The notes: generated from the sequence alone by a model not told the origin. DNA of 64,000 nt from Flaviflagellibacter rhizophilus (GCF_033898525.1 NZ_JAXAFJ010000003.1:248001-312000), one strand, 5' to 3'. Shown: positions 31,502 through 40,636, counted from the first letter of the stretch. A program made the numbers and translations.

Positions 31502-31971
31502 CCGCGCGTGCCGCTCACGATGTCGGCGGCGTCGCCGGTGCCGCCTTCCTGCCCGTCGGAGCCGCGCGAGATGATCTCGTAGGGCGCGCTGCCGCCCGGC
31601 GCACGATAGGCATAGGGGCGGCCCCACGGATCGGCCGGCACGGAGCCGCCCTTCAGATAGGGACCGTTCCAGCTCGAGACGGTGGGGCCGCGCTGAACCA
31701 GTGCGGTCAGCCCTTCGGACGAGGACGGGTAGCGGCCGGTGTCCAGGAAGTAGAGGTCGAGCGCGCTGGTGAAGCCCTGGATCTGGATGCGGGCGGTCTT
31801 CACCTTGGAGTCGCCGAGATAGCCGAGCACGCGCGGCCCGACGAGCGCGACGATGAGGCCGATGATGGTGATGACGACCAGCAGTTCCACCAAGGTGTAG
31901 CCGGCCTGCCGGCGCCGGCGCTTCTGGCGAAGGCTGCGGGAGCGTTCAAGGGTCTGTGCGGGCGTGTCCAC
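31498..31971 (-). CDS. gspG: type II secretion system major pseudopilin G
   Basis: The start chosen is GTG 31971, five nt after the gspF stop with GGATAGG upstream; it has 157 residues. The signal RRQAG-YTLVELLVVITIIGL starts with Tyr rather than the usual Phe and keeps Glu5. The body shows the classic GspG run YFLDTGRYPSSSEGLTALV followed by WNGPYLKGG-PADPWGRPYAYR and a Ca-site-like end (ISRGSDGQEGGTGDAADI). It is the main shaft subunit of the pseudopilus. Confidence 0.95.
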   Translation of the reverse strand: MDTPAQTLERSRSLRQKRRRRQAGYTLVELLVVITIIGLIVALVGPRVLGYLGDSKVKTARIQIQGFTSALDLYFLDTGRYPSSSEGLTALVQRGPTVSSWNGPYLKGGSVPADPWGRPYAYRAPGGSAPYEIISRGSDGQEGGTGDAADIVSGTRG

Positions 31972-31976
31972 TGTAC

Positions 31977-33188
31977 CTATCCGATGCTTTGGCTGACCGA
32001 GAGCAGTGCGGTCATGACGGAGACGATCAGTCCGCCCACGACCACGCTGATGGTGACGATGGCTGCCGGCCCGATGATCGCGGCGATGCGCGCGAGCGAA
32101 CGCTGCAGCTTTTCCTCGTAGAAGTCGGCGATGCGGTCGGAGAGCACGGCCAACTGCCCGGTCTCCTCGCCGAGGCGCAGCATGCGGATCGCCATCGGTG
32201 GCAGCACGGAATCCTGTGCGAAAGCCTCGGACAGGCGAGCGCCGTGGCGCACGCGGTCGGTGGCTTCCGCCCACGCCGAGGCGTCGTCGCTTGCGGAGAG
32301 AACCTCGACCACGATGCGCAGGGCATTGGTCAGCGTGACGCCATTGCCGAGCAGGATGCCGAGGTTCCGGCAGAACACGGCGGACCGGCGATAGGCGAAG
32401 ACCGTCCGCACGAGCGGCAGCCGGGCCGCCGTGCCGATGAGCGCCGCCCGGGAGCCTGCCCGGCGCAGGAGCACGAACAAAGCCAGCGGAATGGCCGCCG
32501 CGATCAATCCCATTTCGGTGGCATGCGCCTGCATCAGGTCCGACAGATCGAGCAGCATCTGCACGGAGGCATCGAGTTCTGCGCCCATGTCGCGCAGCAC
32601 GGTCGAGAACTGCGGCAGCACGAACAGCAGGAAGAAGACGAGCACCCCTCCGGCGGCAACCAGCACGAAAGCCGGATATTGCAGCGCCTCCACCAGCTTG
32701 CGCCGCATCTCCTCGGCCCGCTTGCGCTCGGCGGCGAGCAGTTCGAGCGTCCGGTCCAGCGTGCCGGAGGTTTCGCCGACGCGGACCAGCGCCACATAAA
32801 CGGGCGGGAACAGGCGCGGATGCGCGGCAACCGCCTCCGCGAAGGTGCCGCCGCCCATGACATCGGCACGAATGCGCCCGGCGACACGCTTCATGCGGCC
32901 GAGGTCGGAATCGTCCCCCAGCAGTTCCAGCGCCGTGTTCAGGCGGGCGCCAGCGCGGAGCAGCAGGGCAAGGTCGCGGGTGAACAGGGTCACGTCGCCG
33001 GCTTTGGGCGTGCCGCCGAAGGAAAGCCCCAACCGCTCGCCCGAAGGCGCGGCGGCCGCCTGCGTCTCGACAGGTACGAGGCCGAGGAATTCGATGCGGC
33101 GCGCCACCTCGTCGGCGCTCGCGGCCTGGATCGAGCCGCTGACCAACTCGCCGCCTTGCGTCAGGGCCCGGTAGGTGAAGGTCGCCAT
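31977..33188 (-). CDS. gspF: type II secretion system inner-membrane platform protein F
   Basis: From ATG 33188 the protein has 403 residues. It has two repeated T2SSF domains (FTRDLALLLRAGARLNTALELL and FCRNLGILLGNGVTLTNALRIV), each followed by hydrophobic spans (LVAAGGVLVFFLLFVLPQF; AAIVTISVVVGGLIVSVMTAL). The start MATFTYRALTQGGELVSG is typical for GspF. It lies five bp after gspE. Confidence 0.95.
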   Translation of the reverse strand: MATFTYRALTQGGELVSGSIQAASADEVARRIEFLGLVPVETQAAAAPSGERLGLSFGGTPKAGDVTLFTRDLALLLRAGARLNTALELLGDDSDLGRMKRVAGRIRADVMGGGTFAEAVAAHPRLFPPVYVALVRVGETSGTLDRTLELLAAERKRAEEMRRKLVEALQYPAFVLVAAGGVLVFFLLFVLPQFSTVLRDMGAELDASVQMLLDLSDLMQAHATEMGLIAAAIPLALFVLLRRAGSRAALIGTAARLPLVRTVFAYRRSAVFCRNLGILLGNGVTLTNALRIVVEVLSASDDASAWAEATDRVRHGARLSEAFAQDSVLPPMAIRMLRLGEETGQLAVLSDRIADFYEEKLQRSLARIAAIIGPAAIVTISVVVGGLIVSVMTALLSVSQSIG

Positions 33189-33193
33189 CGCCG

Positions 33194-34861
33194 TCACCTG
33201 AGCGTGGTGACGCGCAGGACTTCGGCCGGCGAGGTGATGCCGGCCCGGCACTTTGCCATGCCATCGTCGAACATCGTCGTCATGCCGCCGGCGACGGCCG
33301 CGCGGTCGAGCGCTGTGCCGCCGGATTTTTCCTCGATCATCTCGCGCAGCCTCTCGTCGAAGACGAGGATCTCGAAGGCGCCGACGCGGCCACGATAGCC
33401 TGCGCCTCCGCAGCGCTCGCAGCCATGGGGTTCGTAGACGGTCTCTCCCGGCTTGAAACCGACCGCCGCATAGCGTGGATCGGCGACGAGGTCGGAGCCG
33501 GTCAGCACGCGGGCACGACGGCAGCGTTCGCACAGCTGGCGCACGAGGCGCTGGGCGATGACGGCCCGGAGGACCGACTTCAGCAGGAAGGCTTCGACGC
33601 CGAGATCCAGCATGCGCGGCACGGCGGCCGCGGCGGTCTCGGTGTGCAGCGTCGTCAGGACGAGATGCCCCGTCAGCGCGGCGTGCACCGCAACATGGGC
33701 CGTCTCGGCATCGCGCACCTCGCCCACCATGATGACGTCGGGGTCATGGCGCACGAAGGCGCGCAAGGCGGTGGCGAAGGTCAGGCCGATCGAGGGCTTC
33801 ACCTGCGACTGGTGGATGCCCCGGATCTCGTATTCTACGGGGTCCTCGATGGTCAGGATCTTGCGGCTGGGCTCGTTCAGCGCGGACAGGATGGTGGCCA
33901 AAGTCGTCGTCTTGCCGCTGCCGGTCGGCCCGGTCACCACGATCATGCCGTGGGGCAGGGTCATCAGGTCCGTCAGCTTGGCCTGGTCGTGCGCGGCGAG
34001 GCCAAGCTTCTCGACGGACAGCTGGCCGCGATCCCGGGGCAGGAGGCGGATGACGGCGGCCTCGCCGTGCTGGGTCGGCATGATGGCCACGCGCACGTCA
34101 AGCTCGTCGCGGCTGAGCTTGAGGCGCGCCGCGCCGTCCTGCGGCAGGCGACGCTCGGCGATGTCGAGGCCGGCCAGGATCTTGATGCGCGAGATGATGG
34201 CGCGCGGTAGCACGCCGGCAGGAGCCGTCACCGTGCGCAAGAGGCCGTCGACCCGCATCCGGACTTCGATGCCGTTGCGGAAGGGCCCGATGTGGATGTC
34301 GCTGGCGCGAAGTTCGATGGCTTTCTCGAAGATGTCGTTGACGGCGCGGACCACGGGAGCGCCGCTTGCGAGGTCCCGCAGGTTTTCCAGATCCTCGACC
34401 AGCGGCTCCACCGTGGAGGGCGCAGCCTCCTCCAGCGGGGCGTCAGCCTCGCCCAGCCGCTGGGCAAGAACCGAGGCGATGTCCTCAAAGGAGGCGATTG
34501 TCAGGGCAATCGTGGAGTCGAGCACGAGTTCTGCCGCGCGCGTCGCGGCCAGATCGCTGGGATCACCCGTCGCAAGGCAGAGCGTGCCGTTCGCGGCGCG
34601 GTACGGCATCACACCCATTTCGCGCAGGAAGCGCGTGGAAAACCCCGCGAGTTGCGGAGTAGCCGCCATCAACTGGGGCAGCGTTATCCTGGGCAGGCCA
34701 TAGAAGAGCGCAACGAGATCGGCGAAGTCGCCGGCCGGGAGTTCCGTCGCTTCCCACGCCGCCCGCAGGCTCTGTACCTCCGACGTGCCAGCTTGCCCGG
34801 ATGACAAGCCGCCAGTCTGAGCGAGGAAGCTCATGAAAGTGCCGGCACTGTGGATCGTCAT
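33194..34861 (-). CDS. gspE: type II secretion system ATPase E
   Basis: The 555-residue ATPase has an N-terminal GspE domain (LPRITLPQLMAATPQLAG), then Walker A GPTGSGKTTTLATIL, the Asp box ILTIEDPVEYEI, Walker B DPDVIMVGEVRDAETA, the His box LTGHLVLTTLHTE and a tetracysteine zinc site (CERCRR ... CERCGGAGYRGR). All catalytic elements are present. The start may be ATG 34861 or ATG 34834; neither has a strong ribosome site. It is the first gene of the minus-strand gsp operon. Confidence 0.95.
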   Translation of the reverse strand: MTIHSAGTFMSFLAQTGGLSSGQAGTSEVQSLRAAWEATELPAGDFADLVALFYGLPRITLPQLMAATPQLAGFSTRFLREMGVMPYRAANGTLCLATGDPSDLAATRAAELVLDSTIALTIASFEDIASVLAQRLGEADAPLEEAAPSTVEPLVEDLENLRDLASGAPVVRAVNDIFEKAIELRASDIHIGPFRNGIEVRMRVDGLLRTVTAPAGVLPRAIISRIKILAGLDIAERRLPQDGAARLKLSRDELDVRVAIMPTQHGEAAVIRLLPRDRGQLSVEKLGLAAHDQAKLTDLMTLPHGMIVVTGPTGSGKTTTLATILSALNEPSRKILTIEDPVEYEIRGIHQSQVKPSIGLTFATALRAFVRHDPDVIMVGEVRDAETAHVAVHAALTGHLVLTTLHTETAAAAVPRMLDLGVEAFLLKSVLRAVIAQRLVRQLCERCRRARVLTGSDLVADPRYAAVGFKPGETVYEPHGCERCGGAGYRGRVGAFEILVFDERLREMIEEKSGGTALDRAAVAGGMTTMFDDGMAKCRAGITSPAEVLRVTTLR

Positions 34862-35226
34862 CGGTCTGGACAGCCCGGCGCGGATGCTTCCACGCGATGT
34901 GCGTTAACTAATTAGCCGGGTGCTGCCGAAGCCGGACCCGCTAAACAGATGGGGCCCGTACCGCGTGTCCGGAGAGGCTCCGGGACTCGCGAGGTGTGCC
35001 ACGCCCGGCATAATCCGCTCCGTCGATGAAGCTTTTGCGGCGTATCGATGACACCCGGGCAACAACGCATTCCGTTGCAGATTCAGCACAAATGCCCTGC
35101 GGGGGACGCGAGCGCTCGATCCAATAAATGTGTCACACAGCGCGGGTAAGGAGATGGATCGTTCGCGTATGGGGGGCGGCGCCTGACCCTGGCTAGATGC
35201 CGGGAACGACAGGTGCCGGGCTTGAA
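34862..35226. promoter_or_regulatory. divergent promoter region between gspE and gspD
   Basis: This 365-bp region must drive both halves of the T2SS locus. It contains overlapping AT-rich palindromes GTTAAC and CTAATTAG at 34903-34915, 42 bp upstream of gspE, possibly part of a promoter or operator. I see no convincing coding frame. Confidence 0.45.
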
Positions 35227-37443
35227 ATGGGGAAGCAGTGGCCGAGCAGGCCCCGGCAAGTGCCTGGGGCATTAACCTTTGGTTGCCTGGCCGTTGCGCT
35301 CTTCGCGTTGGGGGGCTGCACCGCCCACAAAGCCAGCGAACCCAGTGGCCAAGGAGTTCTCGGCAGCATCCGCTCGCTCGATCTGTCTCCACGGGAGGTG
35401 CGTGGAGGCGCTGTCCAGTCCGCTCCAGGCGACGATCGCACGGCCGTGGAATACCAGTCGTCCAGCCTTGCCTATGCAGGTTCGGGCGGGCCCGTCTTCA
35501 AGGGCATCTCTCCCGCGAGCGGCGCTGAAGGCGAAGGCTACAATCTTGCCTTCGAGAACGCGCCCCTGACTGCCGTCGTGAAGGTGGTGCTCGGCGACAT
35601 CATGGGCACCGCCTACATGATCGACCCGCGTGTGCAGGGCACGATCAGCCTCGGCTCCGGCCGCCCGATGCGGAAGCAGGATCTTCCCTTTGTGCTCGAA
35701 AACGCGCTCCGCACCAGCAATGCCGCCTTGCTGAGCGACGCGACGGGTTACCGTATCGTGCCCTTGGCGGAAGCCAGCGGCAGCGGATCCACCGATTACG
35801 GAACGCGAGTGGAGCCAGGGCATGGCATGTCCGTCATTCCCCTGCGCTACACCTCTGCGCAGGCGCTCATGCCGCTGCTCGACACCTTCGCCACCCGCAG
35901 CGGCGCCGTGCGATCCGATCCGGCGCGCAACCTTCTTCTCGTCCAGGGCACCGCAGCCGAGAGGCGCACGGCCATCGACACCGTGCTGCAGTTCGACGCC
36001 GACTGGATGCGGGGTCAATCGGTCGGCATCTATCCCGTGCGCAACAGCGCGCCCGACCCCATCGTCAAGGAACTGGAGAACCTGCTCGATGCCCGCGAAG
36101 GCGGGCTGAGCCAGAGCCTCGTCAAGTTCCAGGCGATCGGGCGGCTGAACTCCATCCTCGTGGTCAGCAAGAGGCCGGATCTGCTGCGCACCGCCGCGAC
36201 ATGGATCAGCCGGCTGGACCGCGCCGACGCCACGACCGGCGTGCGCGTCTACCGCATGAAATATGGCGACGCCAAGCAGACGGCGAGGCTCTTGAGCAAC
36301 CTGTTCGTCGGCGGAAGCGGCGGTCTCGACACGGCCGAGAACCAGTTCGCGCCGGGCTCGGGCGAGGACGTCACCACCAGCGGCGCATCCGGCGACGGAC
36401 CGCTCACGACCGAGGACAAGCTGGGCGTGGGCAAGAAATCTTCCGGCGCCAGCGTGGCTCCGGAGGCGGAGGAAGCGGAAGCCGATCTCGGCGACGGCGG
36501 CGGAAGCGGCCCGGGAGCCCTGCCGGGCGTGCGGATCACGGCCGACACGGCCAATAACAGCCTGCTGGTCTATGCCAGCCAGGAGCAGTACCGCACCATC
36601 GAGCGCACGCTGCTGCAACTCGACCAGCCACAGCTGCAGGTAGCCATCGAAGCCACGGTCGCCGAGGTGACGCTGAACGACGATCTCAGCTACGGCGTGC
36701 AGTTCTACCTCACCAGCAAGGATCTCGGGCTCGGGCGCAACAACGGTTCCGTCGGCAATACGCTTGCGAGCGATGTCTCGGGCTCGTTCATCAGCCAGGT
36801 CGTGCCGGGCTTCAACCTGCTGGCCGGGCCGCGCGGCCAGCCGCGCTTCATCCTGGATGCGCTGCACGACGTCACCGACGTGAAGGTGCTTTCCAACCCG
36901 TCGCTCGTGGTCGTCGACAACCAGACCGCCGTGCTTCAGGTGGGCGACGAGGTGCCGGTCTCCACCGGCAGCGCCACAGTGCTCTCGGGCAACAATACCG
37001 TCGTCAGCACCATCGAGTACAAGAACACCGGCATCATCCTGAAGGTCGTCCCGCGCGTGAACGTGAACGGCCAGGTCCGTCTGGAGATCGAGCAGGAGAT
37101 CAGCAATGTCGCCAATGGCGGGCGCACATCCACGCTGACGCCGACCGTCTCGCAGCGGAAGGTCAAGAGCACGGTGGCTGTGACCGACGGACAGACGGTG
37201 CTGCTCGCGGGCCTGATCAGCGAGCGCCAGAATTCCGGCCGCAGCGGTATTCCCGTGCTTGGCAGCCTGCCGGGCATCGGCAGCGCCTTCTCGCACAAGA
37301 GCCGCTCGGGCCAGCGCACCGAATTGATCATCTTCATCCGGCCGCAGATCATCCGCGACGCGTTCGATGCCAGCACGGTCGCCGAGGAACTGAGGACGAA
37401 GCTGCGCGGCACGATGAACGCCGGCGGCCCGGGGCGCTTCTGA
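35227..37443 (+). CDS. gspD: type II secretion system secretin, lipoprotein type
   Basis: From ATG 35227 the protein has 738 residues; an ATG at 35197 adds ten. The signal ends with a lipobox (LFALGGC, Cys31), so the secretin is likely lipidated and may not need a separate pilotin. N0-N3 domains follow (YNLAFENAPLTAVVKVVLGDI; VIPLRYTSAQALMPLLDTF; VYRMKYGDAKQTARLLSNLF). The secretin core has VPVSTGSATVLSG, YKNTGIILKVVPRVN and TELIIFIRPQIIRD. A Gly/Glu-rich insert lies near residues 370-430. It overlaps gspO by one base. Confidence 0.95.
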   Translation: MGKQWPSRPRQVPGALTFGCLAVALFALGGCTAHKASEPSGQGVLGSIRSLDLSPREVRGGAVQSAPGDDRTAVEYQSSSLAYAGSGGPVFKGISPASGAEGEGYNLAFENAPLTAVVKVVLGDIMGTAYMIDPRVQGTISLGSGRPMRKQDLPFVLENALRTSNAALLSDATGYRIVPLAEASGSGSTDYGTRVEPGHGMSVIPLRYTSAQALMPLLDTFATRSGAVRSDPARNLLLVQGTAAERRTAIDTVLQFDADWMRGQSVGIYPVRNSAPDPIVKELENLLDAREGGLSQSLVKFQAIGRLNSILVVSKRPDLLRTAATWISRLDRADATTGVRVYRMKYGDAKQTARLLSNLFVGGSGGLDTAENQFAPGSGEDVTTSGASGDGPLTTEDKLGVGKKSSGASVAPEAEEAEADLGDGGGSGPGALPGVRITADTANNSLLVYASQEQYRTIERTLLQLDQPQLQVAIEATVAEVTLNDDLSYGVQFYLTSKDLGLGRNNGSVGNTLASDVSGSFISQVVPGFNLLAGPRGQPRFILDALHDVTDVKVLSNPSLVVVDNQTAVLQVGDEVPVSTGSATVLSGNNTVVSTIEYKNTGIILKVVPRVNVNGQVRLEIEQEISNVANGGRTSTLTPTVSQRKVKSTVAVTDGQTVLLAGLISERQNSGRSGIPVLGSLPGIGSAFSHKSRSGQRTELIIFIRPQIIRDAFDASTVAEELRTKLRGTMNAGGPGRF

Positions 37444-38048
37444 TGACCTATCTGCCGGGCACATCAGGTGTGCGCCTGCCGCGGCTGCCGGCGGAGGAAT
37501 TTCTGCGTTGGAGCCCGGTGGCCGCCGTCGTCCTGGTGGCGATGGGCGCGAGCCTCGCGACGGCGAGCGGGCTGCCCGGCCTTCTGGCGGCTTGCCTCGT
37601 TCCGGTGCTCGCGGCCATCGCCCTTGTCGATGGGCGGCGCTTCATCATCCCCGATGAACTGACGCTCGCCGCTGTCGTGCTCGGCTTGATCCATGCGGGG
37701 GCGACGGGCTGGACGGCAGGCGAGGGCATCGCGCTCGCAGTGCTGCGTGGCGCGGTGCTGGCGACGATGTTCCTGGCCCTCCGCGTGGGATACCGCGCCT
37801 GGCGCGGCCGGGAGGGGCTTGGGCTTGGCGACGTGAAGCTCGCCTTCGCAATGGGCGTCTGGCTCGACTGGCCGGCGATGCCGTGGGCCATCGACCTCGC
37901 CGCTGGTTCCGCGCTGGTCGCCTATGTGCTGCGCCAGAAGCTGGGCGGGCGGCGGCTGCGCCGTGCCGGACGGTTGCCCTTCGGCCTTTTTCTCGCGCCG
38001 GCCATCTGGGCGGGCTGGTGCCTGCAGAACTGGTTTCCACTGTCATGA
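37443..38048 (+). CDS. gspO: prepilin peptidase, peptidase domain only
   Basis: The 201-residue membrane protein keeps both catalytic aspartates of A24 peptidases: Asp63 in ALVDGRRFIIPDELT and Asp130 in GLGLGDVKLAF. It is shorter than the usual 225-290 residues and lacks the N-terminal methylation domain with its Cys pairs. It should therefore cleave the GspG/H/I/J/K leaders, but N-methylation is uncertain. Its ATG overlaps the gspD stop (TGATG) and its stop overlaps the Sel1 gene start (ATGA). Confidence 0.9.
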   Translation: MTYLPGTSGVRLPRLPAEEFLRWSPVAAVVLVAMGASLATASGLPGLLAACLVPVLAAIALVDGRRFIIPDELTLAAVVLGLIHAGATGWTAGEGIALAVLRGAVLATMFLALRVGYRAWRGREGLGLGDVKLAFAMGVWLDWPAMPWAIDLAAGSALVAYVLRQKLGGRRLRRAGRLPFGLFLAPAIWAGWCLQNWFPLS

Positions 38049-38593
38049 CAGCCGCAGCCAACAACATGTCCTTGCCTGCCCCCGCTCGCGCGCGGCTTTG
38101 CCGATTGCTCCTGCTTGCCGTGCTTGCGGCCTGCTCCACGCTCGGTGCGGCGCGGGCGGCCGACCCCGCTGCCCGCGTGTTCATCCCCTACGAGGCGCGC
38201 GAGCTTGCCGTAACGGTTGCCGAGACGGTGGTCCTGGCCAAGGCGGGAGATGCGCGCGCGCAGGGGCTGCTCGGCTACTTCCACGAATATGGAAGGGGCG
38301 TGCCGCAGGACTTCGTGCTCGCCGCGCACTGGTACACCTGTGCCGCCGAGGCCAGCGAGCCGACGGCGCAGTACCTGCTCGGCCTGCTCTTCGACAAGGG
38401 TCGAGGCGTGCCCCCCGACGTGATCATGTCGTACAAATGGCTGAACCTTGCCGCAGCCGGCGCAGGACGTGACGAGCGAGACGCCTATTCCAGGATCCGG
38501 AACTCCGTTTCCACGAAGATGAACGGCGCGCAGATCGCCATCGCCCAGGATCTCGCCCGGAACTGGGTGCCGAAGCGGCTGCCCTGCCGGTAA
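38045..38593 (+). CDS. exported Sel1-repeat protein
   Basis: From ATG 38045 the protein has 182 residues. The leader LLLLAVLAACSTLGAARAADP could be a lipobox (LAAC) or a signal-peptidase I site after ARA. Two Sel1/TPR-like repeats follow: AQGLLGYFHEYGRGVPQDFVLAAHWY and AQYLLGLLFDKGRGVPPDVIMSYKWLNLAAA. Such proteins scaffold envelope complexes. Its overlap with gspO puts it in the gspD operon, so it may be a T2SS accessory factor. Confidence 0.85.
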   Translation: MTAAANNMSLPAPARARLCRLLLLAVLAACSTLGAARAADPAARVFIPYEARELAVTVAETVVLAKAGDARAQGLLGYFHEYGRGVPQDFVLAAHWYTCAAEASEPTAQYLLGLLFDKGRGVPPDVIMSYKWLNLAAAGAGRDERDAYSRIRNSVSTKMNGAQIAIAQDLARNWVPKRLPCR

Positions 38594-38704
38594 GCTCCGC
38601 GGCCTCTTGCGCTCGGCCCGGTGCTTCGCCTGCCGAAGCCTTGGCTCGTCGGGAGCATCTTCTGACGTGCCCCACGCGCCATGGAGCACGTCAGCAAGCC
38701 CGAT

Positions 38705-39019
38705 TTAGCCGCCGCTTCCCTTTTTCCGATCTACCAAGACCGCCTGCTGCCATCGGCTCGGCGGCTTGTCCGTTCGATGGATGCAGCCCGCCCAGCAGCA
38801 GGGCCGTTTCTTTCCCTCCAGCAACTCCTCGCAAGTTCGCTGGATGCGGCGCTGGCGTGTCGCAGGCTGTTTCGCATCTTCGACCCAGCAGATGAATTCG
38901 TTGCGGCCGAGTGGCGTCAGCCCGTCCCAAAGGAGGAATGCGCCCCGGTTTGCCCGCACGGCGACCTGAAGGTCCTCAGGCGCCTGGTGAACCGTGCCAT
39001 TCGGGAAAGTATCGGCCAC
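38705..39019 (-). CDS. YdeI/OmpD-associated family protein
   Basis: The 104-residue protein starts at GTG 39019 behind an excellent GGAGG site. The family signature is complete: FLLWDGLTPLGRNEFICWVEDAKQPATRQRRIQRT, then EELLEGKKRPCCWAGCIHR. YdeI-type proteins are small cytosolic factors linked to stress or bacteriocin protection; the mechanism is unknown. An opposite-strand frame over the same DNA has no family character. Confidence 0.85.
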   Translation of the reverse strand: MADTFPNGTVHQAPEDLQVAVRANRGAFLLWDGLTPLGRNEFICWVEDAKQPATRQRRIQRTCEELLEGKKRPCCWAGCIHRTDKPPSRWQQAVLVDRKKGSGG

Positions 39020-39131
39020 GGACCCTCCGGATATTGCCAGCTAGGGCGGATTGCGCGGGCAGGGTTAAACCGGCTTTTGCCGAGATTGCACGCCCGTCCG
39101 GCAATGTACACGACTGGAATCAGGCATCTCT

Positions 39132-40016
39132 TCAGTTCTCGTCCCGCAGCCAACGGATGAGGCGAGCGTTGACGCGCTGCGGCTGGTCGAGGTGAAGCCA
39201 GTGGCTCGCGTCTTCCACGATTTCCAGCCTGCCGTTGTCGCAAATCGCCAGGCCTGCTTCCGCGAGATGCCGCTCCAGAAAGCGATCATGATCTGCCCAG
39301 AGGATCAGGGTGGGTGGAGCGAGACGGGCGGGCTCGCGGGCGCGCGGCCGTTTGCGTAACGCACGGTAGTAGTTGAGCATGGCCGTCAGCGAACCGGGAT
39401 GCGCCCAGGCTTCGGCGTAATGGTTCAGGGCGCCCGGCTCGAACGTATCCGCTCTGGCGCTTCTCTTCATCGCCAAGAGAAGGCCGGCGAAGCCGAAGCG
39501 GCCCAGCATGGCCTCGGGCAGCCATGGCAGCTGGAAGAACGCCACATAGCTGCTCCTGAGCGCCTGCGTCGGATGCCTAAGAGCCTGCTTTCCCAAGACG
39601 TCCGGGTGCGGACCGTTCATCAGCACGACACGGTCCAGCCGGTCGGGATATCGCGCAGCCGTCCACCACCCTATCACCGCACCCCAATCATGGCCGACGA
39701 GGTGGAAGCGCCGGGCTCCGTAAGCCTCGGCGAGGGCGATCACATCCGCGGCCAGCGTGTCGAGATCGTAGGAAGCGATGTCCTGTGGCGCCTCGCTCTT
39801 GTTGTAGCCCCGCATGTCCGGAACAACCACATGGTAGCCGGCCTCCGCCAGGGGCGTGATCTGATGTCTCCACGCCCACCAGAACTCGGGAAAGCCGTGC
39901 AGCAGGATCACCAGCGGCGCCCCCGCTGTGCCCGCCTCGATCACATGTAGTTCAACATCGTTCACGCGCCGGAGGCTTTCACGCCAGCCCGGCTGAAGCA
40001 GATCCCCCTTGTTCAT
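39132..40016 (-). CDS. alpha/beta hydrolase, epoxide-hydrolase-like
   Basis: The 294-residue protein has the oxyanion loop LLHGFPEFWWAWRHQI, nucleophile Asp in LVGHDWGAVIGWW, the acid in ILWADHDRFLERHLAEAG and the base His in EDASHWLHLDQP. An Asp nucleophile and the HGFPE motif are diagnostic of soluble epoxide hydrolases or haloacetate dehalogenases rather than esterases. It is cytosolic. The WADxDRFL segment resembles epoxide hydrolases; the natural substrate cannot be told. Confidence 0.9.
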   Translation of the reverse strand: MNKGDLLQPGWRESLRRVNDVELHVIEAGTAGAPLVILLHGFPEFWWAWRHQITPLAEAGYHVVVPDMRGYNKSEAPQDIASYDLDTLAADVIALAEAYGARRFHLVGHDWGAVIGWWTAARYPDRLDRVVLMNGPHPDVLGKQALRHPTQALRSSYVAFFQLPWLPEAMLGRFGFAGLLLAMKRSARADTFEPGALNHYAEAWAHPGSLTAMLNYYRALRKRPRAREPARLAPPTLILWADHDRFLERHLAEAGLAICDNGRLEIVEDASHWLHLDQPQRVNARLIRWLRDEN

Positions 40017-40160
40017 GCTGATACCTCTCTGAGGGTGGAGGTGTTTGCTTCCAGGATGCCGTTCGCGCTGCCGCCTCTGTACGCCTTGCGGCCAGCTCGC
40101 ACCCTGGGGAACTCCTCTTCCTTAACGGGATTGTCCAGCTACCCTCCAAGGAGACAGACC

Positions 40161-40490
40161 ATGAAGAAGTTCCTCCTCATTCCTGCTCTTGCCATGTTCG
40201 CAGCGGCTCCGGCCCTTGCGCAGAACCCGTCGGCCGCTAACCCGGCCAACTCCGATATCGGCCGCAGCCAGACCACCAAGGATGGCGCCCGGGCGTCTTC
40301 GGAACAGGGTCGTGCGGGAACCGTCACGGAACAGGGCCGTGCGTCGACCGCGACTGAAGCAGGCAGCCAGGGCACCGTGTGCACCGCCGGCTCCGGTGGG
40401 TGCACGATTCCGGGTGAGGTCGGCGGCGTCGATCAGGATGCCACCACCAGCGCTACGCCGCCCGGACCGGCAGCGGGCGGTACCAACTAA
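40161..40490 (+). CDS. small exported low-complexity protein
   Basis: From ATG 40161 (AAGGAG site 7 nt upstream) the protein has 109 residues. A clear signal peptide, MKKFLLIPALAMFAAAPALA, precedes a Ser/Thr/Ala/Gly-rich mature part with the imperfect repeats SEQGRAGTVT, TEQGRASTAT and TEAGSQGTV. A Cys pair lies in TVCTAGSGGCTIP. I do not recognise a family. It is probably a periplasmic or surface protein, disordered apart from a small disulphide loop. Confidence 0.7.
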   Translation: MKKFLLIPALAMFAAAPALAQNPSAANPANSDIGRSQTTKDGARASSEQGRAGTVTEQGRASTATEAGSQGTVCTAGSGGCTIPGEVGGVDQDATTSATPPGPAAGGTN

Positions 40491-40510
40491 GACTGAGTCC
40501 TCGAAAGATC

Positions 40511-40538
40511 AGACATCCCCGCAGGAGCGGGGGTGTCT
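40511..40538. terminator. hairpin between convergent genes
   Basis: AGACATCCCCGC and GCGGGGGTGTCT pair around AGGA, with one mismatch. It lies 20 bp after the small exported-protein gene and before the stop of the convergent Crp/Fnr gene. The U-run is weak on both strands. Confidence 0.55.
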
Positions 40539-40636
40539 CACCGCCGCCAAAGGTGCGCTCCACCTCGCGCGAACGCTTTCAGAAAAACCTGGCCGTCCCC
40601 AAGGTATCCGGCCACGAATGTTGGAAGCCCATCCCC

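Noticed and set aside
35272..37464. 730-codon open frame antisense to gspD
   Set aside because: It mirrors the secretin codon by codon, has no family character and results from high GC and third-position bias.
38681..39160. 159-codon plus-strand frame
   Set aside because: The minus-strand YdeI-like gene over the same DNA has a full family signature and a GGAGG site.
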